A stretch of DNA of 64,000 bases from Gammaproteobacteria bacterium (GTDB lineage Bacteria; Pseudomonadota; Gammaproteobacteria; Magnimaribacterales; AG-339-G14), in contig BPAJ01000001.1 in assembly GCA_019652555.1 (NCBI GenBank), forward strand, positions 336,762 through 400,761. The letters run 5' to 3'. A program made the position numbers and the translations under genes. Positions 26,638 through 34,707 of the stretch are shown here, piece by piece (the stretch's first letter is position 1; every line of letters begins with the position of its first letter). The notes under the pieces were generated by a model. It was given only the letters and a program-made list of their open reading frames with translations. It was not told the origin of the DNA and did no database searches.

Positions 26638-27986
26638 GTGAAGTTTTCATTAAAAATAAGAATTTTTCTGTTGATAGTTTTTACAGTAATTTCATCTTTT
26701 TTAATAAGTGCAATCATCTTAGAGGGAAGTAAATTTTTTAACGAAAATATTATTGCAGGGCTAGTTTTATTTCTTATTTTGATTCTGGCAGCCGGAACGA
26801 CTCTATATCGTTTCTTGAGAGATGTTGTTGTTCAAGCTTCTAGAATCATTTCAGGAACCCAAGAGGGGGAAGAAATTGATTCTGAATCTGCTTTTGACTC
26901 TTTAAGAACTTCAACTGCAGAGGTTAAAAGCGAGTTGTTAAGTTACTCTAAGCAATTATCTTTCATTAGTAACTTATTATCTAGGATGGGACAGGGCGTT
27001 ATTCTTGTTGATAAAAATTTAAAAGTTTTATACTTCAATCAGACCATAACTAAAGATTTCTTTCCTGAACTAAAAGTCGATGACGATTTATTTAAAAATA
27101 TCTCCTACCCAGCATTTAAAAAATTCATAAAAAAAGCATGGGAAAAAGATGAATATACTAAAGAGATAGCAGGCCCAAGAACAATCAAAACTGTCTATCT
27201 AGTTAGCTCTCAGAAATTTTCTACGGATGATCAACTCTTAATAGTTTTTAGTGATATTTCTAAATTAAAAAATCTCGAAAAAATGCGCGGTGATTTTATT
27301 GGCAATGTTTCTCATGAATTACGTACTCCAATAAGCGTCATAAAGGCTAACTCAGAAACATTACTAGCAAGTAATCTCATCAAAGATAAAAATGCCATAG
27401 ATTTTACAAAGGCTATTCAATCTCAAAGTGAAAGAATGGCAACAATTGTTAATGAGCTACTATCAATTTCTAGTATGGAATCAGGAGATTATCCAATTTC
27501 TTTAGATAAATTAGATATTAAAAAAATAGTTGATTCAGCTCTAAAAGAATTAAAACCAATGACAAAAGTCAAGTAACATCAAATTGGTTAATAAATCTCT
27601 GATATATGCCCAATATTATTGGTGATGAATCTGCAATGAAAATAATAATTTCAAATTATATTAATAATGCAATCAAACATAGCCCATGAAGAAATTATTG
27701 TAAGATCGACTGCGAAAAAATAGATAAAGATTTTTGTCGAATCCAAGTAAGGGATAGCGGGTCAGGCATTGCAAAAAAATATAGAGAAAGAGTATTTGAA
27801 AGATTTTTCAGAGTTGATAAGGGAAGATCAAAAAAAATAGGCGGTACAGGTTTGGGCCTGTCTATATCTAAAAACCTTGCCTTGATGATGGGATACTCAG
27901 TTGGCGTGGAATCAAATGAACCCAAAGGCTCAATTTTCTATATAGATGTTAAAAGCCATCAAGAAGCTTCAAGGGAAGTTGCTTGA
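26638..27986 (+). pseudogene. phoR: Phosphate sensor kinase PhoR, frame broken at four points
   Basis: GTG start 9 bases after phoB. Residues 8-30 and 38-60 are membrane helices, then a PAS-like region, then the H-box GNVSHELRTPISV with His226. The first frame stops at 27574-27576. Downstream homology continues in shifting frames: NIKLVNKS in frame 2 (27575 on), then NIIGDESAMK through NNAIKHSP, the N-box, in frame 3 (27609-27686). EEIIVRSTA follows in frame 1 (27688-27714), then RDSGSGIA, FFRVDKGRSK and GGTGLGLSIS in frame 3 to the TGA at 27984-27986. So about four indels lie within 150 bases, one at an A6 run (27715-27720). All catalytic boxes survive, so either local sequence error or recent decay fits. 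It overlaps the convergent ppx end by 28 bases. Confidence 0.75.
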
Positions 27987-28852
27987 TGTAAATTTTTTTT
28001 CATTTGCATAAAGCCATCGCTAATACTCCAGTTAGAAGCATAAAAATTAGCTTTAACAAATCTTCTTTGAATGAATTCAAAAATAGCAGCTGCATGTTCA
28101 ATAATATCTGCTCGATCTTCAGGGAAGTTCATTTCAGTGACCATTTCTTTTGTAGACGTATTTTCTAAAGTTATCTTAGTTTCTTTTAGCTCTTCAAAAG
28201 ATAAATAATCATTTACTGAATTAGCTGCTTGAATGATTAGTTTTGCATTGCCACCCACACCAATAATATTACGAATTTCTTTAGTATCAATTTGTTTGAG
28301 GAAACTACCAAGTTCATTCCAGTTTTTTTCCTTATCTAATTTATTTAAGATTCTGACTCCACCTAGTTGAAAAGATTCAATAGTTTCTTCATTTTCACTT
28401 ATTCTGCATATTTCAGTACTTCCTCCTCCTACATCTACCAGAAGGGTTTGAGTTTTTTTGAATTCTTTATACTCAAAATATCTTAAAAGAGACGCTTCTT
28501 CTCTACCTGAAAGAATATCAATTTTTAAATTTAGATCTTTTTTTATCTTCTTTAATATTTGCGACTGATTTGAAAATGTTCTCATTGCCGAAGTTGCAAA
28601 GATTCCTAGTAACTCAGAATTTTTCTTCATAGCATGTTTTTTTAGTTTCTTTAATGTCCATTTAAAATCTTCATAAGTTTTATCACTCATTTTTCCCAAG
28701 CTGAAAGCATCAGCTCCTAATCTCAAAGGAATTCTTTTAAAAGTATCTAACTCTATAGAGTCATTTTTTAATAATCGATATTGACGATACTTTATTGCAT
28801 TGGAACCTATATCTATACAAGAAATTTTCTTAATGATTTTACTCATCAGCAA
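27959..28852 (-). CDS. ppx: Ppx/GppA-type exopolyphosphatase
   Basis: A 297-residue ASKHA-fold phosphatase. The N-terminal phosphate loop CIDIGSNAIKYRQ, the FATSAMR segment, GREEASLL and VDVGGGSTEI are all in order. This is the Ppx-GppA catalytic domain only; E. coli Ppx is about 510 residues with an extra HD-like C-terminal region missing here. It removes terminal phosphate from polyphosphate or pppGpp. Its start overlaps the end of ppk2 by 14 bases, so synthesis and breakdown of polyphosphate are translationally coupled. The 3' end overlaps phoR. Confidence 0.85.
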   Translation of the reverse strand: MLMSKIIKKISCIDIGSNAIKYRQYRLLKNDSIELDTFKRIPLRLGADAFSLGKMSDKTYEDFKWTLKKLKKHAMKKNSELLGIFATSAMRTFSNQSQILKKIKKDLNLKIDILSGREEASLLRYFEYKEFKKTQTLLVDVGGGSTEICRISENEETIESFQLGGVRILNKLDKEKNWNELGSFLKQIDTKEIRNIIGVGGNAKLIIQAANSVNDYLSFEELKETKITLENTSTKEMVTEMNFPEDRADIIEHAAAIFEFIQRRFVKANFYASNWSISDGFMQMKKNLHQATSLEAS

Positions 28853-29669
28853 AAACTCTTAAAGTTTTGTACTGTTGATAAGATAAATTTTCAAAAAGAA
28901 CTTTGTTTATTCTGATCTTGTAGTTATGTAAACCTTCAGACCAAATTTTAGGCTTTGGAAGGTCCTTATCTGGGTAATCAAAAGAATTTAAGATAAATCT
29001 CAAAGCGCTCAAAATAGCAACTTTCTTATTATTTGCATTTAAAACAACCCAGGGAGCTTCATCGTATGAAGTCCTTTTGAACATTTGTTCTTTGTAAAGT
29101 GTAAATGCATCCCATTTATCCAGCATCTTGAAATCATTTTCACTTATCTTCCAATAGACAAGTGGGCTTGTAACTCTTTTATCAATTCTTTTTTTCTGTG
29201 TATTTTTTTCAATAGAGAGGTAAAACTTAAAAAACTCGACACCTTCTTCAATCTGTTTTTTTTCCCAAGGAATTACATTTTTCATGAAGTAGGTATATTG
29301 CCTTTTTGTGCAATAACCCATAGTGGCTTCAACCAAAGCTCTGGTGTACCACGATCGATCAAAGAAAACTATTTCGCCGGTATTTGGTAAATGCCTTTCG
29401 TACCTTTTGAACCATTTTTTTGACTCTTTTTCTGTTGGTTTGCCTAAAGCAACAAGCTTACAGTGATCAGGAATGAGGTATTTAGAAAGAACAGAAATGC
29501 TTCCGGTTTTTCCAGCTGTATCTCTTCCTTCAAATACAAGAGCTATTTTCCTTTTTGATTTGATAATCCAGTTTTGCAGTTTTAATAATTCTATTAAGAG
29601 CTTTCTTTTTTCTTTTTCATAAAGCTCCTCATTTATTCTTTTATAGTCTGGAATATCGAATTCAATCAT
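28839..29669 (-). CDS. ppk2: Polyphosphate kinase 2 (PPK2 family)
   Basis: A 276-residue PPK2-domain protein. Walker A is FEGRDTAGKTG at residues 46-56; Walker B and lid motif are FFDRSWYTRALVE with Asp104. GEIVFFDRSWYNR-type sequence, MGYCT and KRVTSPLVYWKISEND match class I PPK2, which transfers phosphate between polyphosphate and nucleoside di- or triphosphates. It leads the ppk2-ppx unit. Its start is 38 bases from a Pho box at 29707-29724 shared with the divergent porin, which implies phosphate-controlled expression. Confidence 0.9.
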   Translation of the reverse strand: MIEFDIPDYKRINEELYEKEKRKLLIELLKLQNWIIKSKRKIALVFEGRDTAGKTGSISVLSKYLIPDHCKLVALGKPTEKESKKWFKRYERHLPNTGEIVFFDRSWYTRALVEATMGYCTKRQYTYFMKNVIPWEKKQIEEGVEFFKFYLSIEKNTQKKRIDKRVTSPLVYWKISENDFKMLDKWDAFTLYKEQMFKRTSYDEAPWVVLNANNKKVAILSALRFILNSFDYPDKDLPKPKIWSEGLHNYKIRINKVLFENLSYQQYKTLRVFADE

Positions 29670-29706
29670 CTGTCGATTTTAATACAAAAATTTTTAAATA
29701 AGCTAA

Positions 29707-29724
29707 CTGTCACTTAGATGTCAC
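29707..29724 (+). promoter_or_regulatory. Pho box between ppk2 and porin
   Basis: CTGTCACTTAGATGTCAC consists of two 7-base half-sites (CTGTCAC, ATGTCAC) with a 4-base spacer, an 11-base period, matching the E. coli consensus CTGTCAT-N4-CTGTCAT at 11 of 14 half-site positions. It is oriented toward the porin gene (94 bases to the ATG) and lies 38 bases from the divergent ppk2 start. Confidence 0.8.
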
Positions 29725-29817
29725 AAAAATATCGAAAAATTTACTTTATCTGTATCTAAATTGTAATTTTCCTAGTCTACAGTTCTCTTAATAAATAATT
29801 CATAAGGAGAACATTTC

Positions 29818-30768
29818 ATGAATAAATTTAAAGCAATATTTATATCAGCCTTAGTTCTGATATCAATGAGTGCAATTTCAGCTCCAAAAGTTTACGGTAA
29901 ATTAAATATTGCTGTTAACAACGATGGATCTGACGGTGTAAATGAGCAAGAAATAGATCTTGTGAGCAATGCTTCAAGATTAGGTTTTAAAGGTAAAGTC
30001 GACATGAAAAATGGCCTTACCGGGATCTACCAAATCGAATATCAGGTAGATGTTACAAATGACAACACTAAAGGTAAGACTTTTGATCAGAGAAACTCTT
30101 TTGTTGGTTTGAAAGGTTCCTTTGGTACCTTGAAGATAGGTACTCACGATACACCTCTGAAGTTAGCTCAATTAAAAGCTGATCTGTTTAACGATCTAAA
30201 AGGTGATATTAAAAATACTACTGATGGTGAAAATAGAATAGGTTCCTTCTTCGGATATGATTCTCCTGTCTTCGGCGGCGGAGTCAGCGTTTCTCTTGGT
30301 GTTGGAAAAGGAAAAGATGATGGAGTAGATGGAACTGATTTGGACGGTGAGTTTGGTTCTAATTTATCAGTATCTTTAAAATATGATATCGATGTCATCA
30401 AATTTGCTATTGCTACAGAAAAAGCATCTATCAAAGGTTATGACCATAACAGATTAGGCATGATGATACCTGCAGGTCCAGTGACCATCGGTCTAATCCA
30501 TACTACTACCGAATCTACTGTTGGTAATTCAAAAGATTATGATGCAACAACTTTAAGTATTGCAGGCAAAGTTGCTGATGGTAAGGGTAAAGTAAAATTT
30601 CAGTATGGCACTTCAGACAAGTCAGCTGGCTTAAGTCAAACTCAAATTGGTTACGACCATAAGCTATTTAAAGGCTTTAAGATCCTTGCTTATCACACAA
30701 TTCGTTCACAAGATGCTGCTGATAAAGATGTAGCTCACACAGGCGTAGGATTTGAGTACAAATTTTAA
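29818..30768 (+). CDS. Outer-membrane porin, Pho-regulated
   Basis: A 316-residue general porin of the Porin_4/OmpC-like type. A signal peptide (MNKFKAIFISALVLISMSAISA) precedes VYGKLNIAVNNDGSDG, a typical first strand. The protein continues with alternating beta strands (ASRLGFKGKVDM, GTLKIGTHDTPL) and ends in a phenylalanine (GVGFEYKF), the BAM recognition residue. TAAGGAGAA precedes the start. With the Pho box upstream, the likely role is phosphate-starvation-induced diffusion of phosphate or other anions, similar in logic to PhoE/OprP, though selectivity is inferred. Confidence 0.85.
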   Translation: MNKFKAIFISALVLISMSAISAPKVYGKLNIAVNNDGSDGVNEQEIDLVSNASRLGFKGKVDMKNGLTGIYQIEYQVDVTNDNTKGKTFDQRNSFVGLKGSFGTLKIGTHDTPLKLAQLKADLFNDLKGDIKNTTDGENRIGSFFGYDSPVFGGGVSVSLGVGKGKDDGVDGTDLDGEFGSNLSVSLKYDIDVIKFAIATEKASIKGYDHNRLGMMIPAGPVTIGLIHTTTESTVGNSKDYDATTLSIAGKVADGKGKVKFQYGTSDKSAGLSQTQIGYDHKLFKGFKILAYHTIRSQDAADKDVAHTGVGFEYKF

Positions 30769-30799
30769 TCATCTCTCTTTATAAGATTAAAATAAAGGG

Positions 30800-30834
30800 A
30801 AGGGCCTGATCAGAAGTGGTTGGGCCCTTTTTTT
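30800..30834 (+). terminator. Rho-independent terminator after porin
   Basis: AAGGGCC (30800-30806) pairs with GGCCCTT (30823-30829), with the T run continuing to 30834 and a 16-base loop. A GC-rich stem in an AT-rich region ends the porin transcript 32 bases after its stop. Confidence 0.85.
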
Positions 30835-30935
30835 AAATGAAAAGGCTATAAGTAGCTAAGAGAATTAAGAAATTACTCCAGGCTAAAAATGACCCAAAGA
30901 AAATTGTTGAAAATAATTTTTTTACTCTTAATTCC

Positions 30936-30968
30936 ATGTGACAATTATGTGACAAATATGTGTCATAA
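30936..30968 (+). promoter_or_regulatory. Triple 11-bp Pho-box array upstream of aquaglyceroporin/arsC
   Basis: Three consecutive 11-base units, ATGTGACAATT, ATGTGACAAAT and ATGTGTCATAA, each carry a Pho half-site. The first two form a minus-strand-oriented Pho box (TTGTCAC-N4-TTGTCAC), the third contains TGTCAT on the plus strand. The array lies 61 bases before the channel ATG, a promoter-like position. Confidence 0.6.
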
Positions 30969-31029
30969 ACAAGGAAATAGTGTGAATTTTTATATTAAAT
31001 GATAATAAAAATAATATTTATAAGACTTT

Positions 31030-31674
31030 ATGGAAATAAAAAAATACCTTGCTGAATTTTTAGGAACCTTTTTTTTAGTGGCTACAGTAATTGGTTCTGG
31101 GATCATGGGTGATAATTTATCTGCTGGCAATGAAGCAGTAGCACTATTAGGGAATACGATTGCAACCGGAGCAATTCTATATGTAATCATTAAATCTTTT
31201 GAAGATTTATCTGGGGCTCACTTTAATCCTATCGTCTCGATAATCTTTTATTTTTTAAAAGAGATCAATTTAAAGGATTTGATCTTTTATCTGGTTATTC
31301 AATTTGTTGCAGGATTAATAGCAGTACTATCAATACACTTTATATTTGAGCTGAGTTTACTGCAGATTTCATCTAAACCCAGGATGGGTATGAGCATGTT
31401 TTTCAGCGAAATAATTGCATCATTTGGGTTAATTTTAACTATCTTAATGGTAAGGAAAAATAATAAATCTAATGTAGCTATTTCAGTTGCTTTATTTATA
31501 ACAGCTGGATATTGGTTCACATCATCTACTTCATTCGCAAACCCAGCAGTTACTCTAGCTAGAACATTTACCGATACATTTACTGGAATTTCTCCAGAGT
31601 CAATCATTTATTTCTTTTCAGGCCAGTTAGTCGGTCTGTTTATTGCCTTTTATATATATAAATTTCTAAGATGA
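31030..31674 (+). CDS. Aquaglyceroporin (MIP family) channel, arsenite-exit candidate
   Basis: A 214-residue MIP-family channel with six helices: EFLGTFFLVATVIGSGI in helix 1, the first half-helix motif HFNPIVS with Asn66 (NPI instead of NPA), and the second FANPAVTLAR with Asn171 (intact NPA). Short GlpF/AqpS-type proteins conduct glycerol or arsenite. Its last base pairs overlap the ATG of an arsC gene, and the Sinorhizobium AqpS-ArsC pair is a known precedent in which ArsC makes arsenite and AqpS lets it leave. Context therefore suggests arsenite efflux. Confidence 0.85.
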   Translation: MEIKKYLAEFLGTFFLVATVIGSGIMGDNLSAGNEAVALLGNTIATGAILYVIIKSFEDLSGAHFNPIVSIIFYFLKEINLKDLIFYLVIQFVAGLIAVLSIHFIFELSLLQISSKPRMGMSMFFSEIIASFGLILTILMVRKNNKSNVAISVALFITAGYWFTSSTSFANPAVTLARTFTDTFTGISPESIIYFFSGQLVGLFIAFYIYKFLR

Positions 31675-32090
31675 GTGAGTTAAAAAAAATATTATTTCTT
31701 TGTACAGGTAATTCTTGTAGATCACAAATGGCTGAAGGTATTGCAAAAAAATTTACTTGTTTTCAGGCTTTCTCGGCTGGTACTAAAAAATCAGAATTAG
31801 ATCCATACGCCGTCAAAGTAATGTCAGAAATAAAAATTGACATATCAGATCAATTTTCTAAAACCATAAACGAATTGGAAGATAAAGATTTCGAATATGT
31901 TTTTACATTATGTTCAGATGCTGAAGAAAACTGCCCAGTCTTATTTAAAGGCAAGACCATTCATATAGGCTTTGAAGATCCTCCTAAGCTCGCAGAAGAC
32001 ATAGACGATGATGTAAAAAAATTAAATATCTACAGAAAAGTAAGGGATGAAATTCTTGATTTCATCTTAAATATCAGCAACTACATTTAA
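31671..32090 (+). CDS. arsC: Arsenate reductase, low-MW phosphatase (ArsC) family
   Basis: A 139-residue protein with the P-loop CTGNSCRSQMAEG (Cys11 to Arg17) of the LMW-PTPase/thioredoxin-coupled ArsC group. The second and third redox cysteines sit in LCSDAEENCPV (Cys81, Cys88), as in S. aureus pI258 ArsC (10, 82, 89). It would reduce arsenate to arsenite with thioredoxin. It overlaps the aquaglyceroporin stop by four bases (ATGA). No ArsR or ArsB is present, so control probably comes from the Pho-box array. Confidence 0.88.
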   Translation: MSELKKILFLCTGNSCRSQMAEGIAKKFTCFQAFSAGTKKSELDPYAVKVMSEIKIDISDQFSKTINELEDKDFEYVFTLCSDAEENCPVLFKGKTIHIGFEDPPKLAEDIDDDVKKLNIYRKVRDEILDFILNISNYI

Positions 32091-32122
32091 GTTTCCCTAC
32101 AAGTTTCTAAGCTTTTCCATCT

Positions 32123-32140
32123 ATGTAACAGATATGCCAC
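32123..32140 (+). promoter_or_regulatory. Degenerate Pho-box candidate upstream of pstS
   Basis: ATGTAAC and ATGCCAC lie 11 bases apart (32123-32129 and 32134-32140), about 52 bases before the pstS ATG. Each half-site departs from CTGTCAT at two to three places. Position and spacing support it, sequence only weakly. Confidence 0.4.
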
Positions 32141-32191
32141 ATATCTCTAATATTATTAAAGAGTATTTCTTTTTATATTGGAGTAAACATA

Positions 32192-33244
32192 ATGAAAAAA
32201 TCTATATCAATTTTTGCAGCGGCTATATTAATGCTTTTATTACCCTTAACTGCAAGTGCAGCTGCAAGAGATACCATTAAAATTGTTGGTTCTTCAACCG
32301 TTTATCCTTTTGCTACAGTCGTAGCTGAAAGATTTGGTAAATCAACTAAATTTAATACACCAGTTATCGAATCGACTGGATCTGGAGGCGGTCTGAAGCT
32401 TTTTTGCAAAGGTATAGGCGTCGAACATCCTGACATTACAAACGCGTCGAGAAGAATCAAGCAAAAAGAAATTGATAATTGTGCTAAGGCAGGAGTAACA
32501 GATATTATTGAAATTAAAATTGGCTATGATGGAATTGTTATTGCAAATTCTAAAAAAGCTGATGTTTTGGCTTTAACTAAAAGACAAATATTTTTAGCAC
32601 TAGCTCCTGAAATTCCTCACCCTAACGGTGCAAAACAGCTTATAAAGAATCCAAATGTTACTTGGAGAGATGTTGATTCTTCTTTGCCAAACATAAAAAT
32701 TGAAGTTTTAGGACCACCTCCGACCTCAGGAACCAGAGATGCTTTTGCAGAATTAGCTATGGAAGGCGGATGTAAAACCTTTAAGTGGCTTAAAGATATT
32801 AAGAAAGAAAACAAAAAAAGATATAAGGCGATTTGTCGCTCTGTTAGAGAAGATGGTCCTTACATTGAAGCTGGCGAAAATGATAATTTAATTGTTCAAA
32901 AATTAAATGCCAACCCAAAAGCTCTTGGCGTTTTTGGATACAGCTTTTTAGTAGAAAATTCTGATTCCATTCAAGGTTCTTTTGTTGATGGAGTGCTTCC
33001 AACTTTTGAGAATATTGCACAAGGTGACTACAAGGTTTCCAGACCGTTGTACTTCTACGTAAAAAAAGCCCACATTGGAACCATTCCTGGAATGAAAGAA
33101 TTCTTAAGAGAATTTACTGCTGATAAAACTATAGGACAAGATGGATATCTTACTGATAAAGGTTTGATTCCAATGCCTAGTGGTGAATACAGTCAGTTTA
33201 GATCTGCAGCTAGAAAACTATCTACACTTTCAGGTCTTAATTAA
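32192..33244 (+). CDS. pstS: Phosphate-binding protein PstS
   Basis: A 350-residue periplasmic phosphate receptor. The signal peptide ends TASAAARD. Phosphate-binding segments follow: GSSTVYPFA near residue 32, STGSGGGLKLF near 61, then PPTSGTRDAFAEL near residue 178. It delivers phosphate to the PstCAB transporter. An insertion with Lys-rich KKENKKRYKAICRSV is present before the third region. It begins the pstSCAB run and is followed by a strong hairpin that should make it more abundant than the downstream membrane genes. Confidence 0.92.
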   Translation: MKKSISIFAAAILMLLLPLTASAAARDTIKIVGSSTVYPFATVVAERFGKSTKFNTPVIESTGSGGGLKLFCKGIGVEHPDITNASRRIKQKEIDNCAKAGVTDIIEIKIGYDGIVIANSKKADVLALTKRQIFLALAPEIPHPNGAKQLIKNPNVTWRDVDSSLPNIKIEVLGPPPTSGTRDAFAELAMEGGCKTFKWLKDIKKENKKRYKAICRSVREDGPYIEAGENDNLIVQKLNANPKALGVFGYSFLVENSDSIQGSFVDGVLPTFENIAQGDYKVSRPLYFYVKKAHIGTIPGMKEFLREFTADKTIGQDGYLTDKGLIPMPSGEYSQFRSAARKLSTLSGLN

Positions 33245-33284
33245 GCTACTTAATCCCCCCCCTGGATAGAAGTAGTTTAGAATG

Positions 33285-33317
33285 AACGAGGGTAATGACT
33301 TAAGTTACCCTCGTTTC
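33285..33317 (+). terminator. Hairpin between pstS and pstC, attenuator-like
   Basis: AACGAGGGTAA (33285-33295) and TTACCCTCGTT (33305-33315) form a perfect 11-pair stem with a 9-base loop, followed by a broken T tract. It starts 41 bases after the pstS stop. Partial termination here would give excess PstS over PstC/A/B, or protect the pstS 3' end. Confidence 0.7.
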
Positions 33318-33330
33318 TTTAAGTTAAAAA

Positions 33331-34707
33331 ATGTCAATAAGTCTATTTTTAATCTCAATAATTTTTTTAGGTTTTCTTAGTTTTTTTTGGGGAAAAAGGA
33401 AGGCGCTTTTATTAAAAAATACAGAAAGTCTTCATTCTCTACCAAGATATTATGGTTATTACTCCTTGGCTTGGTTTGCAGCACCCTCATTATTAATCAT
33501 ATTTCTTTGGCTTCTTTTTTCTGAATCATTTGTAACTAATCAAGTCATTTCTCTTTTACCTGAGTCCATTAGAGCTTTGTCTCCTAATGAAATTACATTA
33601 AGAATGAATGACGTTAAAAATTTAGCTGCAGGAAATCTAATTGCAGGAGAGTCATTCATTGGTCTTGAGCAGGCAGCGGCTAATTACAACAGAATTACAA
33701 AATTAGTTCAGGATGTAGCAATTTATTCTTCATTGGTTTTAAGTTTAGCTTTGTTCATATTTTCCTATAGGTCGATATCTGGAAAGTTAAGAGCTAGAAA
33801 CAAAGTTGAGAAGATCATCAGTAACTTACTTTTAGCTTCTGCGACTGTTGCAATATTTGCTACAGCGGGAATTCTGCTTTCTGTTTTATTTGAAGCCATA
33901 AGATTTTTCCAAATTATCAGCTTTGATGATTTTTTATTTGGACTCACTTGGAGTCCGCAAATGGCAATTCGCGAAGATCAAGTTGGCTCTTCAGGTTTGT
34001 TTGGCGCCATTCCATTATTTGCCGGTACGGCGTTGATATCTTTAATTTCATTAACAGTAGCTGTTCCCGTTGGACTTATGACGGCAATTTACCTCTCCGA
34101 ATATGCTCCTTCCAAAGTTAGATCCTACACAAAACCAATGTTGGAAATTTTATCTGGAATACCGACTGTAGTTTATGGATTCTTTGCCGCAATTACTTTA
34201 GCTCCTTTTATAAGGGACTTCGGAGTAACCATTGGTTTGGATATCGCCTCAGAAAGTGCTCTTGGCGTTGGTTTGGTAATGGGAATTATGATCATTCCAC
34301 TTGTTTCTTCTTTATCTGACGATGTAATTTCTGCAGTGCCTCAGGCAATGCGAGATGGTTCATACGGTTTGGGCGCAACTAAATCAGAAACAATCAAGAA
34401 GGTAATCATCCCAGCTGCTTTACCAGGAATCGTTGGAGGAATACTTTTAGCAGCTTCAAGGGCAATTGGGGAGACCATGATTGTTGTAATGGCAGCAGGC
34501 TTATCTGCAAGATTATCTTTTAATCCAATAGATGCAGTGACAACGGTAACTGTGCAGATAGTGACGCTTTTGGTTGGAGATCAAGAGTTTGATAGTCCAA
34601 AGACCTTAGCTGCTTTTGCTCTGGGACTAACTCTATTCGTAGTAACTTTGGCATTAAATTTTTACGCTCTAAAAATCGTCAGAAAATACAGAGAACAATA
34701 TGAGTAA
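33331..34707 (+). CDS. pstC: Phosphate ABC transporter permease PstC
   Basis: A 458-residue permease, longer than E. coli PstC (about 319) because of an extra N-terminal part with two helices and a polar segment (residues about 70-130). This long form is common in many proteobacteria. The C-terminal BPD_transp_1 domain contains FGAIPLFAGTALIS, YLSEYAPSKVR, LSGIPTVVYGFFA and the EAA loop DGSYGLGATKSETIKKVIIPAALPG. It pairs with PstA in the inner membrane. The stop overlaps the pstA start by eight bases. Confidence 0.9.
   Translation: MSISLFLISIIFLGFLSFFWGKRKALLLKNTESLHSLPRYYGYYSLAWFAAPSLLIIFLWLLFSESFVTNQVISLLPESIRALSPNEITLRMNDVKNLAAGNLIAGESFIGLEQAAANYNRITKLVQDVAIYSSLVLSLALFIFSYRSISGKLRARNKVEKIISNLLLASATVAIFATAGILLSVLFEAIRFFQIISFDDFLFGLTWSPQMAIREDQVGSSGLFGAIPLFAGTALISLISLTVAVPVGLMTAIYLSEYAPSKVRSYTKPMLEILSGIPTVVYGFFAAITLAPFIRDFGVTIGLDIASESALGVGLVMGIMIIPLVSSLSDDVISAVPQAMRDGSYGLGATKSETIKKVIIPAALPGIVGGILLAASRAIGETMIVVMAAGLSARLSFNPIDAVTTVTVQIVTLLVGDQEFDSPKTLAAFALGLTLFVVTLALNFYALKIVRKYREQYE

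Noticed and set aside
27695-27925. A 76-residue frame antisense to phoR
   Set aside because: It mirrors the PhoR ATP-binding boxes in the plus strand and has no family character.
30833-30937. A 34-residue hydrophobic frame on minus between porin terminator and Pho array
   Set aside because: Its ATG lies within the Pho-box array and its end inside the terminator T run; no ribosome site. Likely chance.
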